From Bacteroidales bacterium UBA4295 (lineage in GTDB: Bacteria; Bacteroidota; Bacteroidia; Bacteroidales; Paludibacteraceae): a stretch of 15,071 bases of DNA. Positions 1-7,386 of this stretch are shown in pieces. The stretch lies in contig DGVB01000010.1 in NCBI GenBank assembly GCA_002395805.1, forward strand, positions 1 through 15,071. Reading direction: 5' to 3'. The notes beneath the pieces are model-generated. The model was not told the DNA's origin, searched no databases, and saw only the letters and a program-made list of their open reading frames with translations. Numbering within the stretch: the first letter of the stretch is position 1; the number at the start of each line of letters is the position of its first letter. The position numbers and the translations under genes were made by a program.

Positions 1-111
1 AAATAGTCTAATTTAATAGTCTAATTTAAAAATCACAGGATAATATCCGTAGTATATTATAGGTATAGGTGGGATACGTGATAATCCGCTAACGACCAGG
101 TAACTAACATT
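1..111. other. Leader region upstream of lptB
   Basis: No gene is supported here on the plus strand. The region is AT-rich. It opens with a 13-base tandem duplication (2-27) and contains a short perfect dyad, GGATA-A-TATCC, at 38-48. I see no clear Bacteroidota promoter pair (TTTG near -33 with TAnnTTTG near -7), so the promoter may lie outside the window or be divergent in sequence. The reverse-strand open frame that crosses into lptB looks like a shadow. Confidence 0.5.
2..27. repeat. 13-base tandem duplication
   Basis: AATAGTCTAATTT occurs twice in perfect tandem (2-14 and 15-27), immediately before AAAAA. The copies may continue left of the window. The period is 13, one short of two 7-base units, so it only loosely resembles the heptamer arrays found elsewhere in the window. 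Confidence 0.8.
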
Positions 112-855
112 ATGGACAAGCTAAGGACAGAACATTTAGTAAAGAAATACGGCAAACGGACCGTAGTGGACGATGTGTCCATCGAGTTGGAACAAGGCGA
201 GATTGTAGGTCTGCTGGGTCCGAACGGAGCAGGCAAGACGACCACATTCTATATGACGACAGGTCTGGTGGCAGCCAACAACGGCCGTATATTTCTTAAT
301 GACCAGGATATCACTTCTTTCCCGATGTACCGACGCGCGAAGATGGGTATCGGTTATTTGCCGCAGGAAGCGAGTGTATTCCGCAAGATGACGGTAGAAG
401 ATAACATCCGCTCGGTGCTCGAGCTGACCGATTTCAGCAAGGAATACCAGGCGGAGAAACTGGAGCAGCTGATCAAGGAATTTAATCTCGCGCATGTTCG
501 CAAGAACTTAGGCGACCGCCTGAGCGGCGGCGAACGACGTAGGACAGAGATAGCGCGGTGTCTGGCTATTGAGCCGAAATTTGTGATGCTGGACGAGCCT
601 TTCGCAGGCGTGGATCCGATTGCCGTACAGGAAATCCAGGATGTCGTATGGCGGCTGAAAGACAAGAATATCGGTATTCTGATTACGGACCACAATGTGG
701 ATGAGACGCTGATGATCACCGACCGTGCGTATCTGCTGTTTGAAGGCAAGATTCTCTTCCACGGCACACCGGAAGAGTTAGCAGCCAACCCTGTTGTGCG
801 GCAGAATTATCTGGGCCGCGATTTTGAATTGAAACGCAAAACGAGAGTGGAGTGA
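112..855 (+). CDS. lptB: LPS export ABC transporter ATP-binding protein LptB
   Basis: This is the cytoplasmic ATPase that powers extraction of LPS from the inner membrane by LptFG and its transport along the Lpt bridge. The 247-residue length is typical. Visible motifs are Walker A GPNGAGKT (36-43), Q-loop Q85 within YLPQEASVF, a stretch highly characteristic of LptB, the signature LSGGE (137-141), Walker B ending in LDEP (D161, E162) and the H-loop H194. The ATG at 112 begins a sequence that aligns as a normal LptB N-terminus ([14 protein letters not shown]). No lptA, lptC, lptF or lptG is visible here. The TGA stop overlaps the GTG start of the next gene by four bases, which suggests translational coupling to the surface-glycan genes downstream. 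Confidence 0.96.
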   Translation: MDKLRTEHLVKKYGKRTVVDDVSIELEQGEIVGLLGPNGAGKTTTFYMTTGLVAANNGRIFLNDQDITSFPMYRRAKMGIGYLPQEASVFRKMTVEDNIRSVLELTDFSKEYQAEKLEQLIKEFNLAHVRKNLGDRLSGGERRRTEIARCLAIEPKFVMLDEPFAGVDPIAVQEIQDVVWRLKDKNIGILITDHNVDETLMITDRAYLLFEGKILFHGTPEELAANPVVRQNYLGRDFELKRKTRVE

Positions 856-2768
856 GAGCCCTTTGGAGACATCCGTGGACGGTAGTGGTATGCAATGTGC
901 TACTCATAATGGCGCTATACAGCAGTATGCGCCTTTTTTGCTACGCAGTCAACGGCGCGATGTTTCCTAACGTAAGCGGTGCGCATCTATGGGAGATGAT
1001 GGCCGGCGGAATGCGGTTTGATTTAACCGCCGTGCTATATCTCAGTTCGCTCTATATCATCGGGGAATTGCTCCCTCTGCCTTTAGGATGGCGGGAGAAC
1101 AAAGTCTATCAACAGGTGTTGAAATGGCTTTTCCTGGTGCCAAACGGATTAGGTATTCTCGTCAACATGATCGATATCGTCTATATCCGTTTTACGGACC
1201 GACGGACGACCTGCACTTTCTTCTCGGAGTTTGCGAACGATAACAACTTATGGCGGATTTTAGGCCAAGGGATTTTTGAATACTGGTATGTAACACTATT
1301 CGGTTTAGCCGTTCTGGCAGTCTTGTTTTGGGGTTTCAGAGAGACCCCTAACAGCACAAAACCAGTACTTGACCAGCACTTAACCCTTATAAAGTGCATA
1401 TTTCAATGGGTTGTTTTTGTAGTGAGCATTTATTTCTCGGTGATCGGTATCCGCGGCGGATTCGGAAGATACACCCGGCCTATCACTATCAGCAATGCGA
1501 TGCAGTATGTGAATACTCCGCGGGAGACAGCGTTAGTGCTGAATACTCCGTTTTCGCTCATGAAATCGCTGGAGAACACGCGGTATGTAGAACCGCAGTA
1601 TTTCAGCGCGGACGAATTGCCGCAACACATGAATCCGGAGAACAAGGTACAAGGTACAAGGGACAAGGTACAAGGGACAAGGGATAATATCGTAGTGATT
1701 ATTTTAGAGTCGTTCAGCAAGGAATATATCGGCCGGTACACGCCGTTTCTGGACAGTCTGTTAGCAGAGTCTCTGACGTACGAATACTCGTTCGCTTCGG
1801 GCAGAAAGAGCATCGACGCCATGCCGTCCATTTTATCATCTATTCCAAGTCTGATAGAACCGTATATCGTTACTCCCTATTCGACGAACAGCGTTTCTTC
1901 CATCGCAGATTGTTTGAAACGGAAGGGTTATCAGACGGCATTCTTCCACGGCGCTCCGAACGGCAGTATGGGTTTTCTGGCTTATGCCCGGAGTGCGGGA
2001 TTTGAGCAATACTACGGCATGGATGAGTTCGGCGACAAGAGCGAGTATGACGGTACCTGGGCGATATGGGACGAGCCGTTTTTGCAGTATTATGCCAAGA
2101 CGATGAGCACGATGCAAGAACCATTCATGACGGCTGTTTTTACGGCTTCAAGCCATCATCCGTTCAAAGTGCCGGCGCAATACAAGGATAGCTTTCCAAA
2201 GGGCTCATTGCCAATTCATAAAACAATCGGGTATGCAGATTATGCTTTGCGGCGGTTCTTTGAGACAGCCAGCCAGCAACCATGGTTTGAACGGACACTA
2301 TTTGTGATCACAGCGGATCACACGAATGAGTTAGAGACGCCCGAATATACAAACGCGAAGGGGCTGTATGAAGTGCCGATAGCTTTTTATCACCCGCACA
2401 GCAGTTTTTTCAAGGGTCAGCGTGAAGGCGTAATCAGCCAGACGGATATTATGCCGTCGGTACTGATGTATGTGGATTATGACGAACCCTTTGTGGCATT
2501 CGGTGAAGACGCGGTGACGGATATCAAGCGGCATCCTTACGCAGTATGCTACAATGCGCCACTGTATCAGATTTTCTCGGACAGTTTGCTGGTTCAATTC
2601 GACGGAGAGCAGGTAGTGGCGGTATATGATTTTCGGGAAGACAAGGAGTTGAAAGAGAATATTAAGGGGACTATTGCACCGGAACGGACAGCTCCGATGG
2701 TGGATTATCTGAAGGCATATATCCAGCAATACATTCACCGGATGATAGAGGATGGGTTTAAAGTTTAA
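852..2768 (+). CDS. LTA synthase-family phosphoglycerol transferase (membrane sulfatase fold)
   Basis: This is an inner-membrane enzyme of the LtaS/OpgB type, which transfers phosphoglycerol or a related group to glycans on the periplasmic side. The acceptor in this organism is not known. The N-terminal third has about five hydrophobic segments (roughly 10-35, 55-78, 90-115, 142-162, 182-202), followed by a linker and an alkaline-phosphatase-like domain from about residue 280. That domain contains [11 protein letters not shown] with the likely metal-binding Glu, [10 protein letters not shown] with the probable nucleophilic Ser where LtaS has Thr, FTASSHHPF, and TADHTNE with the metal-binding Asp-His pair. 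The GTG start at 852 sits in a GTGA overlap with the lptB stop. Oddity: residues 265-278 are two copies of KVQGTRD, encoded by six tandem 7-base units between the membrane and catalytic domains. The stop codon lies inside another heptamer array. The family is confident; the substrate is not. Confidence 0.92.
   Translation: MRALWRHPWTVVVCNVLLIMALYSSMRLFCYAVNGAMFPNVSGAHLWEMMAGGMRFDLTAVLYLSSLYIIGELLPLPLGWRENKVYQQVLKWLFLVPNGLGILVNMIDIVYIRFTDRRTTCTFFSEFANDNNLWRILGQGIFEYWYVTLFGLAVLAVLFWGFRETPNSTKPVLDQHLTLIKCIFQWVVFVVSIYFSVIGIRGGFGRYTRPITISNAMQYVNTPRETALVLNTPFSLMKSLENTRYVEPQYFSADELPQHMNPENKVQGTRDKVQGTRDNIVVIILESFSKEYIGRYTPFLDSLLAESLTYEYSFASGRKSIDAMPSILSSIPSLIEPYIVTPYSTNSVSSIADCLKRKGYQTAFFHGAPNGSMGFLAYARSAGFEQYYGMDEFGDKSEYDGTWAIWDEPFLQYYAKTMSTMQEPFMTAVFTASSHHPFKVPAQYKDSFPKGSLPIHKTIGYADYALRRFFETASQQPWFERTLFVITADHTNELETPEYTNAKGLYEVPIAFYHPHSSFFKGQREGVISQTDIMPSVLMYVDYDEPFVAFGEDAVTDIKRHPYAVCYNAPLYQIFSDSLLVQFDGEQVVAVYDFREDKELKENIKGTIAPERTAPMVDYLKAYIQQYIHRMIEDGFKV
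1643..1684 (+). repeat. In-frame heptamer array inside the LTA synthase gene
   Basis: There are six perfect-length 7-base units: CAAGGTA, CAAGGTA, CAAGGGA, CAAGGTA, CAAGGGA, CAAGGGA. The 42-base total is 14 codons, so the frame is kept and the peptide KVQGTRD is encoded twice (residues 265-278). It sits exactly in the linker just before the first beta-strand of the catalytic domain. Gain or loss of one or two units would shift the frame; three units would not. Confidence 0.97.
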
Positions 2769-2839
2769 AGTTTAAAGTTTAAAGTTGAAAGTTGAAAGTT
2801 GAAAGTTTAGAGTTTAGAGGTTAGAGGTTGAAAGGTAAA
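2756..2839 (+). repeat. Twelve-unit heptamer array filling the junction between two genes
   Basis: Twelve contiguous 7-base units can be read: GTTTAAA four times, GTTGAAA three times, GTTTAGA twice, then GGTTAGA, GGTTGAA and AGGTAAA. Like units are grouped in blocks, as expected from stepwise slippage. The array supplies the last codons and TAA stop (2766-2768) of the phosphoglycerol transferase gene, the whole 59-base intergenic gap, and the TTG start and first codons of the kelch lipoprotein gene. I see no promoter or terminator in it. Confidence 0.96.
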
Positions 2840-3805
2840 AGATACATAGTATTTTTGTTCGTAGCGATGCTGTTTTCGGCATGCACGAAAGAGCCGGATA
2901 CGGGCGTCGTACTACATGAGTGCGCCGCGATGCCTTCACCGCGTGCTTCTTCGACCTGCTTTGTAGTGGACGGTCAAGCATATGTTTTTGCCGGCAGAGA
3001 CGCAGAAGGACATTCGCTGAATGACTTATGGCGGTACACTCCGGCGACGGATGAATGGACTAACTTAGGAGAAACGCCACTAAGCATTCGCGTGAATCCG
3101 ACTTCCTGTGTGGTGAATGATAAAGTGTATATCGGTTTGGGGTTCTCCGGCACATACAGTCAGGACAGTTCGTACTTGCAGGACTGGTGGGAATACACGC
3201 CGGCAACGCAGGAATGGAGACAACTGGCGGACTACCCGAACAGTTATACCGACCGCGCCACTTCCTTTGTCGGCAGCGGAGAGTTGTATGTAGGTTTCGG
3301 TTTTTGCTGGAACTATCGGCGGGATTTCTTCCGCTACGATATCGCCTCCGACCGCTGGGATTCGATCGATGTGAATGTCTCTTTCCACGGCTACCCTACC
3401 CGTTCGTTCGGCGGCACAGGCTGCACATGCCAGGGTCGCCATTTCATGGGCACCGGATACTACGGGGAGAGTCTGAACTGGTGGGGGGAACTGGTTGAAG
3501 GGACGCATTGGGAGAAGCGCGCGGCAGTACCGGGCAGGACACGTACTATAGCCGCCACTGCGGCGACAAAAGACTATATCTACCTCTCCGCAGGCATGCA
3601 CTACGGCGGCGTGAACACTACCGGCGAAGTATTAAGAGACATTCGCCGATACGACCCGCAGACCGACTCATGGTCTCTCGTCGCTCTTCTGCCGGAAGGG
3701 ATGATGAACCATGTCTCTTTTGCCATCGGCAAGAGAGTGTTTATCGGTTTGGGCGAGACCGAGGAATGGCAACTATCGGACAAACTATACTATTTTGAGG
3801 AATAA
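2828..3805 (+). CDS. Kelch-repeat lipoprotein
   Basis: This is a predicted lipoprotein of 325 residues. The N-terminus has Lys-Gly-Lys-Arg, a hydrophobic stretch and a lipobox ending FSAC, with the lipidated Cys at 19. The residues after it, TKEPD, resemble the K-(D/E) surface-export signal described for Bacteroidota lipoproteins, so an outer-face location is plausible. Kelch-type blades repeat through the body, each with a Tyr-x-Pro/Ile-x-Thr/Ser-x-x-Trp signature: YTPATDEW (70-77), YTPATQEW (123-130), YDIASDRW (170-177), YDPQTDSW (275-282). They predict a beta-propeller for binding protein or sugar; no catalytic residues stand out. The TTG at 2828 is the start because the next in-frame ATG (residue 14) would remove the signal peptide. 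Its 3' end overlaps the wzi-like gene by 11 bases, which suggests a joint role at the surface. The precise function is unknown. Confidence 0.88.
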   Translation: MKGKRYIVFLFVAMLFSACTKEPDTGVVLHECAAMPSPRASSTCFVVDGQAYVFAGRDAEGHSLNDLWRYTPATDEWTNLGETPLSIRVNPTSCVVNDKVYIGLGFSGTYSQDSSYLQDWWEYTPATQEWRQLADYPNSYTDRATSFVGSGELYVGFGFCWNYRRDFFRYDIASDRWDSIDVNVSFHGYPTRSFGGTGCTCQGRHFMGTGYYGESLNWWGELVEGTHWEKRAAVPGRTRTIAATAATKDYIYLSAGMHYGGVNTTGEVLRDIRRYDPQTDSWSLVALLPEGMMNHVSFAIGKRVFIGLGETEEWQLSDKLYYFEE

Positions 3806-5276
3806 GATAGCGGTCATATTACTGGTGCTCTGCGCGGGTGTACAAGCCCGCGAGTTGAGTTGGCGCTTCTGGCCGACGGGTATCCAAGACGGAGTGTCCG
3901 CAGGTGCAGACACGCTGCGATGGACGGCAGGCGTCAGCGCTGTTGCCTCGAGCGGTAAGTTTGCTCCTTTCTGGCTGCAGAGCAATACATACGGCGACGT
4001 CAGCAGCAGTCCTTTCTCCGGCAATCTGACCGCAGGGATCTATAAAGAAGCCGTTCATCCGGAGCGATGGTGGGATTATGATTTCGGAGTTCAATTAACG
4101 GGTCGTGTGCAAAGTCCTATCCCGGGCAGTGCTTTCGAGATCCAGAGACGATACGGGACGGGCTATTTTAATCAACTCTATGCCCATGTGCGGTTGTATA
4201 TCGTAGATATCACAGCGGGAATCAAGCCTATGATCTATGAGACGCAAGATACGGCGTTGAGTATGGGTAGTATGGTTTTCTCCGGCAACAGTCAGCCCCT
4301 GCCACGGATCACTATCGGTTTTGACCGGTATATCCCCTTCCCCGGGTGTTACGGGTATTTTGAAGTCAAAGGAGGTCTGACGCATGCCTGGCAGGCGGAT
4401 AATATCTACATGCGCGGAAGTTATATCCATCATAAGTTTATCGGTTTCCGCTTCGGCGGCCGTCTGCCGGTGAATCTCAGTTACGAGTTTCACCATGCGG
4501 CTCAATGGGGCGGTATTCATCCTGTCTATGGCGATGTAGGCAGCGGGTGGGACGCTTATATGAATGTATTCATGGCCAAAGCGGGCGGTACGACACGCAT
4601 CGACCAACTGAATGCGCAGGGAAATCACGTAGGCAGCCAGCAGTTGATGCTCACGGCGAAAGGCAAAGGCTGGGAGGTGAGCGCATACTGGCAGAATTTC
4701 TTCGAAGATAATTTCGCATTCATCGGGTTGGGAAAGAATATCGCCGACGGCTTATGGGGCATCAGTATGAAACAGACCCGATGGCCGTTCATCGAAGGAG
4801 TGACCTACGAGTTTCTCAATACCACCGATCAGTCCGGTCCCTGGCACGACCGCGACGGGCTATGCTACGCCGGCAATGACCAATACTACAGGAACGGTAT
4901 GTTCCAGAACGGATGGAACTATTTCTACCGCACGATGGGCACACCGTTCATCACCTCGCCTCTCTATAATGAGGACGGGGCCATTCAAACGAAAAACAGC
5001 CGTGTGCGAGTGCATCATTTCGGTGTGCGGGGCGACATCTACGGTTTTCAATACCGCGTCAAAGCCTCTTATGCCCGCAATTACGGGAATGACAACACCT
5101 CCCGCGCCATGCAGAGTGAGAACACCGCGCTGCTCGTGGAGGTTCGCAAATATGTAGAGAAAGCCTGGGGGCTGAATTTCGGGCTTCGCCTGGCAGCCGA
5201 TATAGGCAGCCAATGGGGAAATAACTTCGGCGCACAGATAACCATCAGCAAAAGAGGAATACTAACTACATGGTAA
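3795..5276 (+). CDS. Capsule assembly Wzi-family outer membrane protein
   Basis: This is an outer membrane beta-barrel related to Wzi, the lectin-like protein that anchors capsule polysaccharide to the cell surface. From a TTG at 3795 the product is 493 residues and begins MRNKIAVILLVLCAGVQA, a complete signal peptide. An ATG at 3711 gives a longer frame, but the extra 28 residues come from the overlapping kelch gene read out of phase and would block secretion, so I reject it. The Wzi-family signature near the N-terminus is visible as SGKFAPFWLQSNTYG. The rest has alternating hydrophobic and polar strands rich in Tyr, Trp and Gly, ending in an aromatic residue (W). It overlaps the kelch lipoprotein gene by 11 bases and the next glycosyltransferase gene by 7. 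The family is confident; the bound glycan is unknown. Confidence 0.88.
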   Translation: MRNKIAVILLVLCAGVQARELSWRFWPTGIQDGVSAGADTLRWTAGVSAVASSGKFAPFWLQSNTYGDVSSSPFSGNLTAGIYKEAVHPERWWDYDFGVQLTGRVQSPIPGSAFEIQRRYGTGYFNQLYAHVRLYIVDITAGIKPMIYETQDTALSMGSMVFSGNSQPLPRITIGFDRYIPFPGCYGYFEVKGGLTHAWQADNIYMRGSYIHHKFIGFRFGGRLPVNLSYEFHHAAQWGGIHPVYGDVGSGWDAYMNVFMAKAGGTTRIDQLNAQGNHVGSQQLMLTAKGKGWEVSAYWQNFFEDNFAFIGLGKNIADGLWGISMKQTRWPFIEGVTYEFLNTTDQSGPWHDRDGLCYAGNDQYYRNGMFQNGWNYFYRTMGTPFITSPLYNEDGAIQTKNSRVRVHHFGVRGDIYGFQYRVKASYARNYGNDNTSRAMQSENTALLVEVRKYVEKAWGLNFGLRLAADIGSQWGNNFGAQITISKRGILTTW

Positions 5277-5986
5277 ACGACCAAACAGTACATATTATCA
5301 TGCCCGTCAAAGACGCAATCGATAAAGCAGAACAGGCTATCCGTGCTATAGTAGCGAGCGGATATACGCTTTGCGTCTATGACGACAACTCGGAGCCGGA
5401 GAATGCGCTACGGCTGGATGCGCTGGGTGCAGAACCGGGCATCGAGGTAGTGCATCTGAGCGAACTGACCTCTCATCCTTCGCCCAACTACCGCACGGTG
5501 CTCATTGATGCGCAGCGGAAGGCGCTGGCGAAGAATGCATCTCTGGTGATCATCGAGAGCGACGTGGTCATACGGCCGAAGACAATCGATCGATTGATAG
5601 AAGGGCAAAAGACACCGGCAGAGAAACCTGTCGGCATGGTAGCGGCCGTGACGACAGACGAGCAAGGGAACGTGAATTTCCCATACGAATATGCGCGGCG
5701 GTGGAAAGCGGACGGAGAATGCAAGAAGAGACTTTCTTTCTGCTGCACCCTGTTGACCAAGGAACTATTGCGGGCGTACGATTTTGAGCAGTTGGATCCG
5801 GCAAAAAACTGGTACGACGTGTTTATCAGTCACCTGTCGGTCCAGATAGGATTTACGAATATCCTGCAGGTCTCCAACCCGGTGCTGCATACTCCCCACT
5901 CCAGCCGTCCCTGGAAACTACTCAAATATACGAATCCGATATTGTATTACTGGCGTAAACTCACGCTACGCCGCGATAAGATATGA
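5270..5986 (+). CDS. Family 2 (GT-A) glycosyltransferase, compact
   Basis: This is a cytoplasmic glycosyltransferase of 238 residues, close to a bare GT-A domain. The N-terminus shows the nucleotide-sugar binding pattern: HIIMPVKDA, then VYDDNSE (37-43). The metal-binding DxD-like position is IIESDVV, with E96 and D98. A Tyr-Asp pair at 182-183 may correspond to the acceptor-side acidic residue. There are no membrane segments. The ATG at 5270 overlaps the Wzi stop by 7 bases, and the TGA stop overlaps the next start as ATGA. The position suggests a sugar addition to LPS core or to the glycan handled by the neighbouring ligase and Wzi protein. Donor and acceptor cannot be told from the sequence. 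Confidence 0.88.
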   Translation: MVNDQTVHIIMPVKDAIDKAEQAIRAIVASGYTLCVYDDNSEPENALRLDALGAEPGIEVVHLSELTSHPSPNYRTVLIDAQRKALAKNASLVIIESDVVIRPKTIDRLIEGQKTPAEKPVGMVAAVTTDEQGNVNFPYEYARRWKADGECKKRLSFCCTLLTKELLRAYDFEQLDPAKNWYDVFISHLSVQIGFTNILQVSNPVLHTPHSSRPWKLLKYTNPILYYWRKLTLRRDKI

Positions 5987-7386
5987 AACCATTAGTATCC
6001 GTCATAGTGCCCCTGTACAACGCTGCGCCGTATATTGTCGAAGCGCTGGAGAGTATTGTCGCCTCTACCTATCGTCCGATAGAGGTCATCGTCATGGACG
6101 ACGCCAGTACGGACGACGGTCTGCGTATTGCGCAGGATTTTGCCACAAGCCATCCGGAGGTACGTGTGCTGCATCAGAAGCATGCCGGCGTCAGCGAGGC
6201 ACGCAATAATGCCATCCGAGAGGCGAAAGGCGAATGGATTCTGCCGGTGGATGCAGACGACAAGATAGGACCGACGTATATCGAGCATGCCGTAGAGGCG
6301 ATAGACAAAGATGTACATATCATCGGCTGCCGGGCGGAGTTTTTCGGTGCCAAAAGCGGCGAATGGAAACTGCCGGAATACAGTCCCGAATTGCTGGCAA
6401 GGAAGAATATGATCCATATCTCGTCGCTCTTCCGCAGGATAGAATGGATGTCAGTAGGAGGGTTCTGTCGGGAGAATATCTACCGGGAGGACTGGGATTT
6501 CTGGCTGAGTCTGATGGAGGTAGGCGGCCGGTATATACGGCTGGACGAGGTAGGATTGTATTACCGCGTGCTGCCGGGTTCGCGCCGCCATACAGCCAAG
6601 AAGCACAAGCGCGCTATCGTGGATGCGATGAATGAGCGCCATATGCCGTATATGGAGCGATACCTCGGCGGACCGCTGCATTATATGCGGTCGTGGAGCA
6701 AATTTCTCAATTGGTTTCGGCGATACAAACAGGTAGGAGATTTTCGGTACTGGGACCTCGGATGGATTATCTCCCGCAAACGCAATATTATCCGTGAGAG
6801 CAGCGAATGGGTTATCAAACAATTCGCCGTTCCTTCCCTGTTGAAAGGGATCTGGTACGGTTGGTTCGCCAAAAGCAAAGCACAGCGGAGTTACGAATAC
6901 GCCCTGCGGTTAGGGACAGATTTCACGCCCAGACCTGTGGCATACCGCGAGGCGAAGGTGTTCGGTATTCTGCGCGAGAGCTGGTATGTAAGCGAGCGGG
7001 CATTATGTCTCGGATGCTTCAACGACCTGATCAATGCACCGGACTATCCGAACCGTACGGAGCTGCTCTGGCGAATCGGTGAGTTCACCGCGAAGCTGCA
7101 TAAACGCGGCATTCTGCATCGCGACTACTCGGGCGGCAACATCCTTTTCAACCGGGACGGCACACGCATCCAGATTGTTGATTTGAACCGCGTACGATTC
7201 TACAAGCATCTGAGTCGCGAACAGAGGCTGCGCAATTTCGAGCGGCTCAATATAGACATGGAGGCGCTGGCTATTATGGCGAAGGCTTACGCCGAGGCGA
7301 TGGGTGACGACTATAAAGAGGATGCACGGTATATCATTGAGCACCGGTGGAGCAAACATATCAAACAAGGAATAACTAATCTATGA
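5983..7386 (+). CDS. Fused family 2 glycosyltransferase and Kdo/WaaP-type LPS kinase
   Basis: This is a single 467-residue protein with two enzyme domains. Residues 1 to about 235 form a GT-A glycosyltransferase: SVIVPLYNAAPYI, the DDAS turn at 39-42, VDADD as DxD motif (89-93) and the ED pair at 169-170 in the usual catalytic-base position. Residues about 248-460 form a Kdo-kinase/WaaP-like domain: the ATP-binding Lys279 in VIKQF, Glu305 in SYEYAL, the catalytic loop HRDYSGGN (H379, D381, N386) and the metal-binding D400 in DLN. The kinase would phosphorylate a core sugar such as Kdo or heptose, so one polypeptide could add a sugar and phosphorylate it or its neighbour. The frame is continuous and all key residues of both domains are present, so this is not an obvious pseudogene. 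It overlaps the gene on each side by four bases (ATGA). Domain calls are firm; substrates are inferred. Confidence 0.9.
   Translation: MKPLVSVIVPLYNAAPYIVEALESIVASTYRPIEVIVMDDASTDDGLRIAQDFATSHPEVRVLHQKHAGVSEARNNAIREAKGEWILPVDADDKIGPTYIEHAVEAIDKDVHIIGCRAEFFGAKSGEWKLPEYSPELLARKNMIHISSLFRRIEWMSVGGFCRENIYREDWDFWLSLMEVGGRYIRLDEVGLYYRVLPGSRRHTAKKHKRAIVDAMNERHMPYMERYLGGPLHYMRSWSKFLNWFRRYKQVGDFRYWDLGWIISRKRNIIRESSEWVIKQFAVPSLLKGIWYGWFAKSKAQRSYEYALRLGTDFTPRPVAYREAKVFGILRESWYVSERALCLGCFNDLINAPDYPNRTELLWRIGEFTAKLHKRGILHRDYSGGNILFNRDGTRIQIVDLNRVRFYKHLSREQRLRNFERLNIDMEALAIMAKAYAEAMGDDYKEDARYIIEHRWSKHIKQGITNL

Noticed and set aside
2756..2839. Heptamer array as a CRISPR-like array
   Set aside because: The units are 7 bases long and contiguous, with no spacers and no cas genes nearby.
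3080..3601. A 173-codon reverse-strand frame inside the kelch gene, and similar frames antisense to the other genes
   Set aside because: They lie wholly within confident genes, lack domains, signals or upstream context, and have low-complexity shadow-like composition.
3711..3794. ATG at 3711 as the start of the Wzi-family gene
   Set aside because: The added residues are the kelch gene read in another frame; the TTG at 3795 gives an intact signal peptide at the very N-terminus.
5983..7386. Glycosyltransferase-kinase gene as a pseudogene or assembly artefact
   Set aside because: The frame is continuous, and catalytic motifs of both domains are intact and in normal spacing. Read-level support would still be worth confirming.
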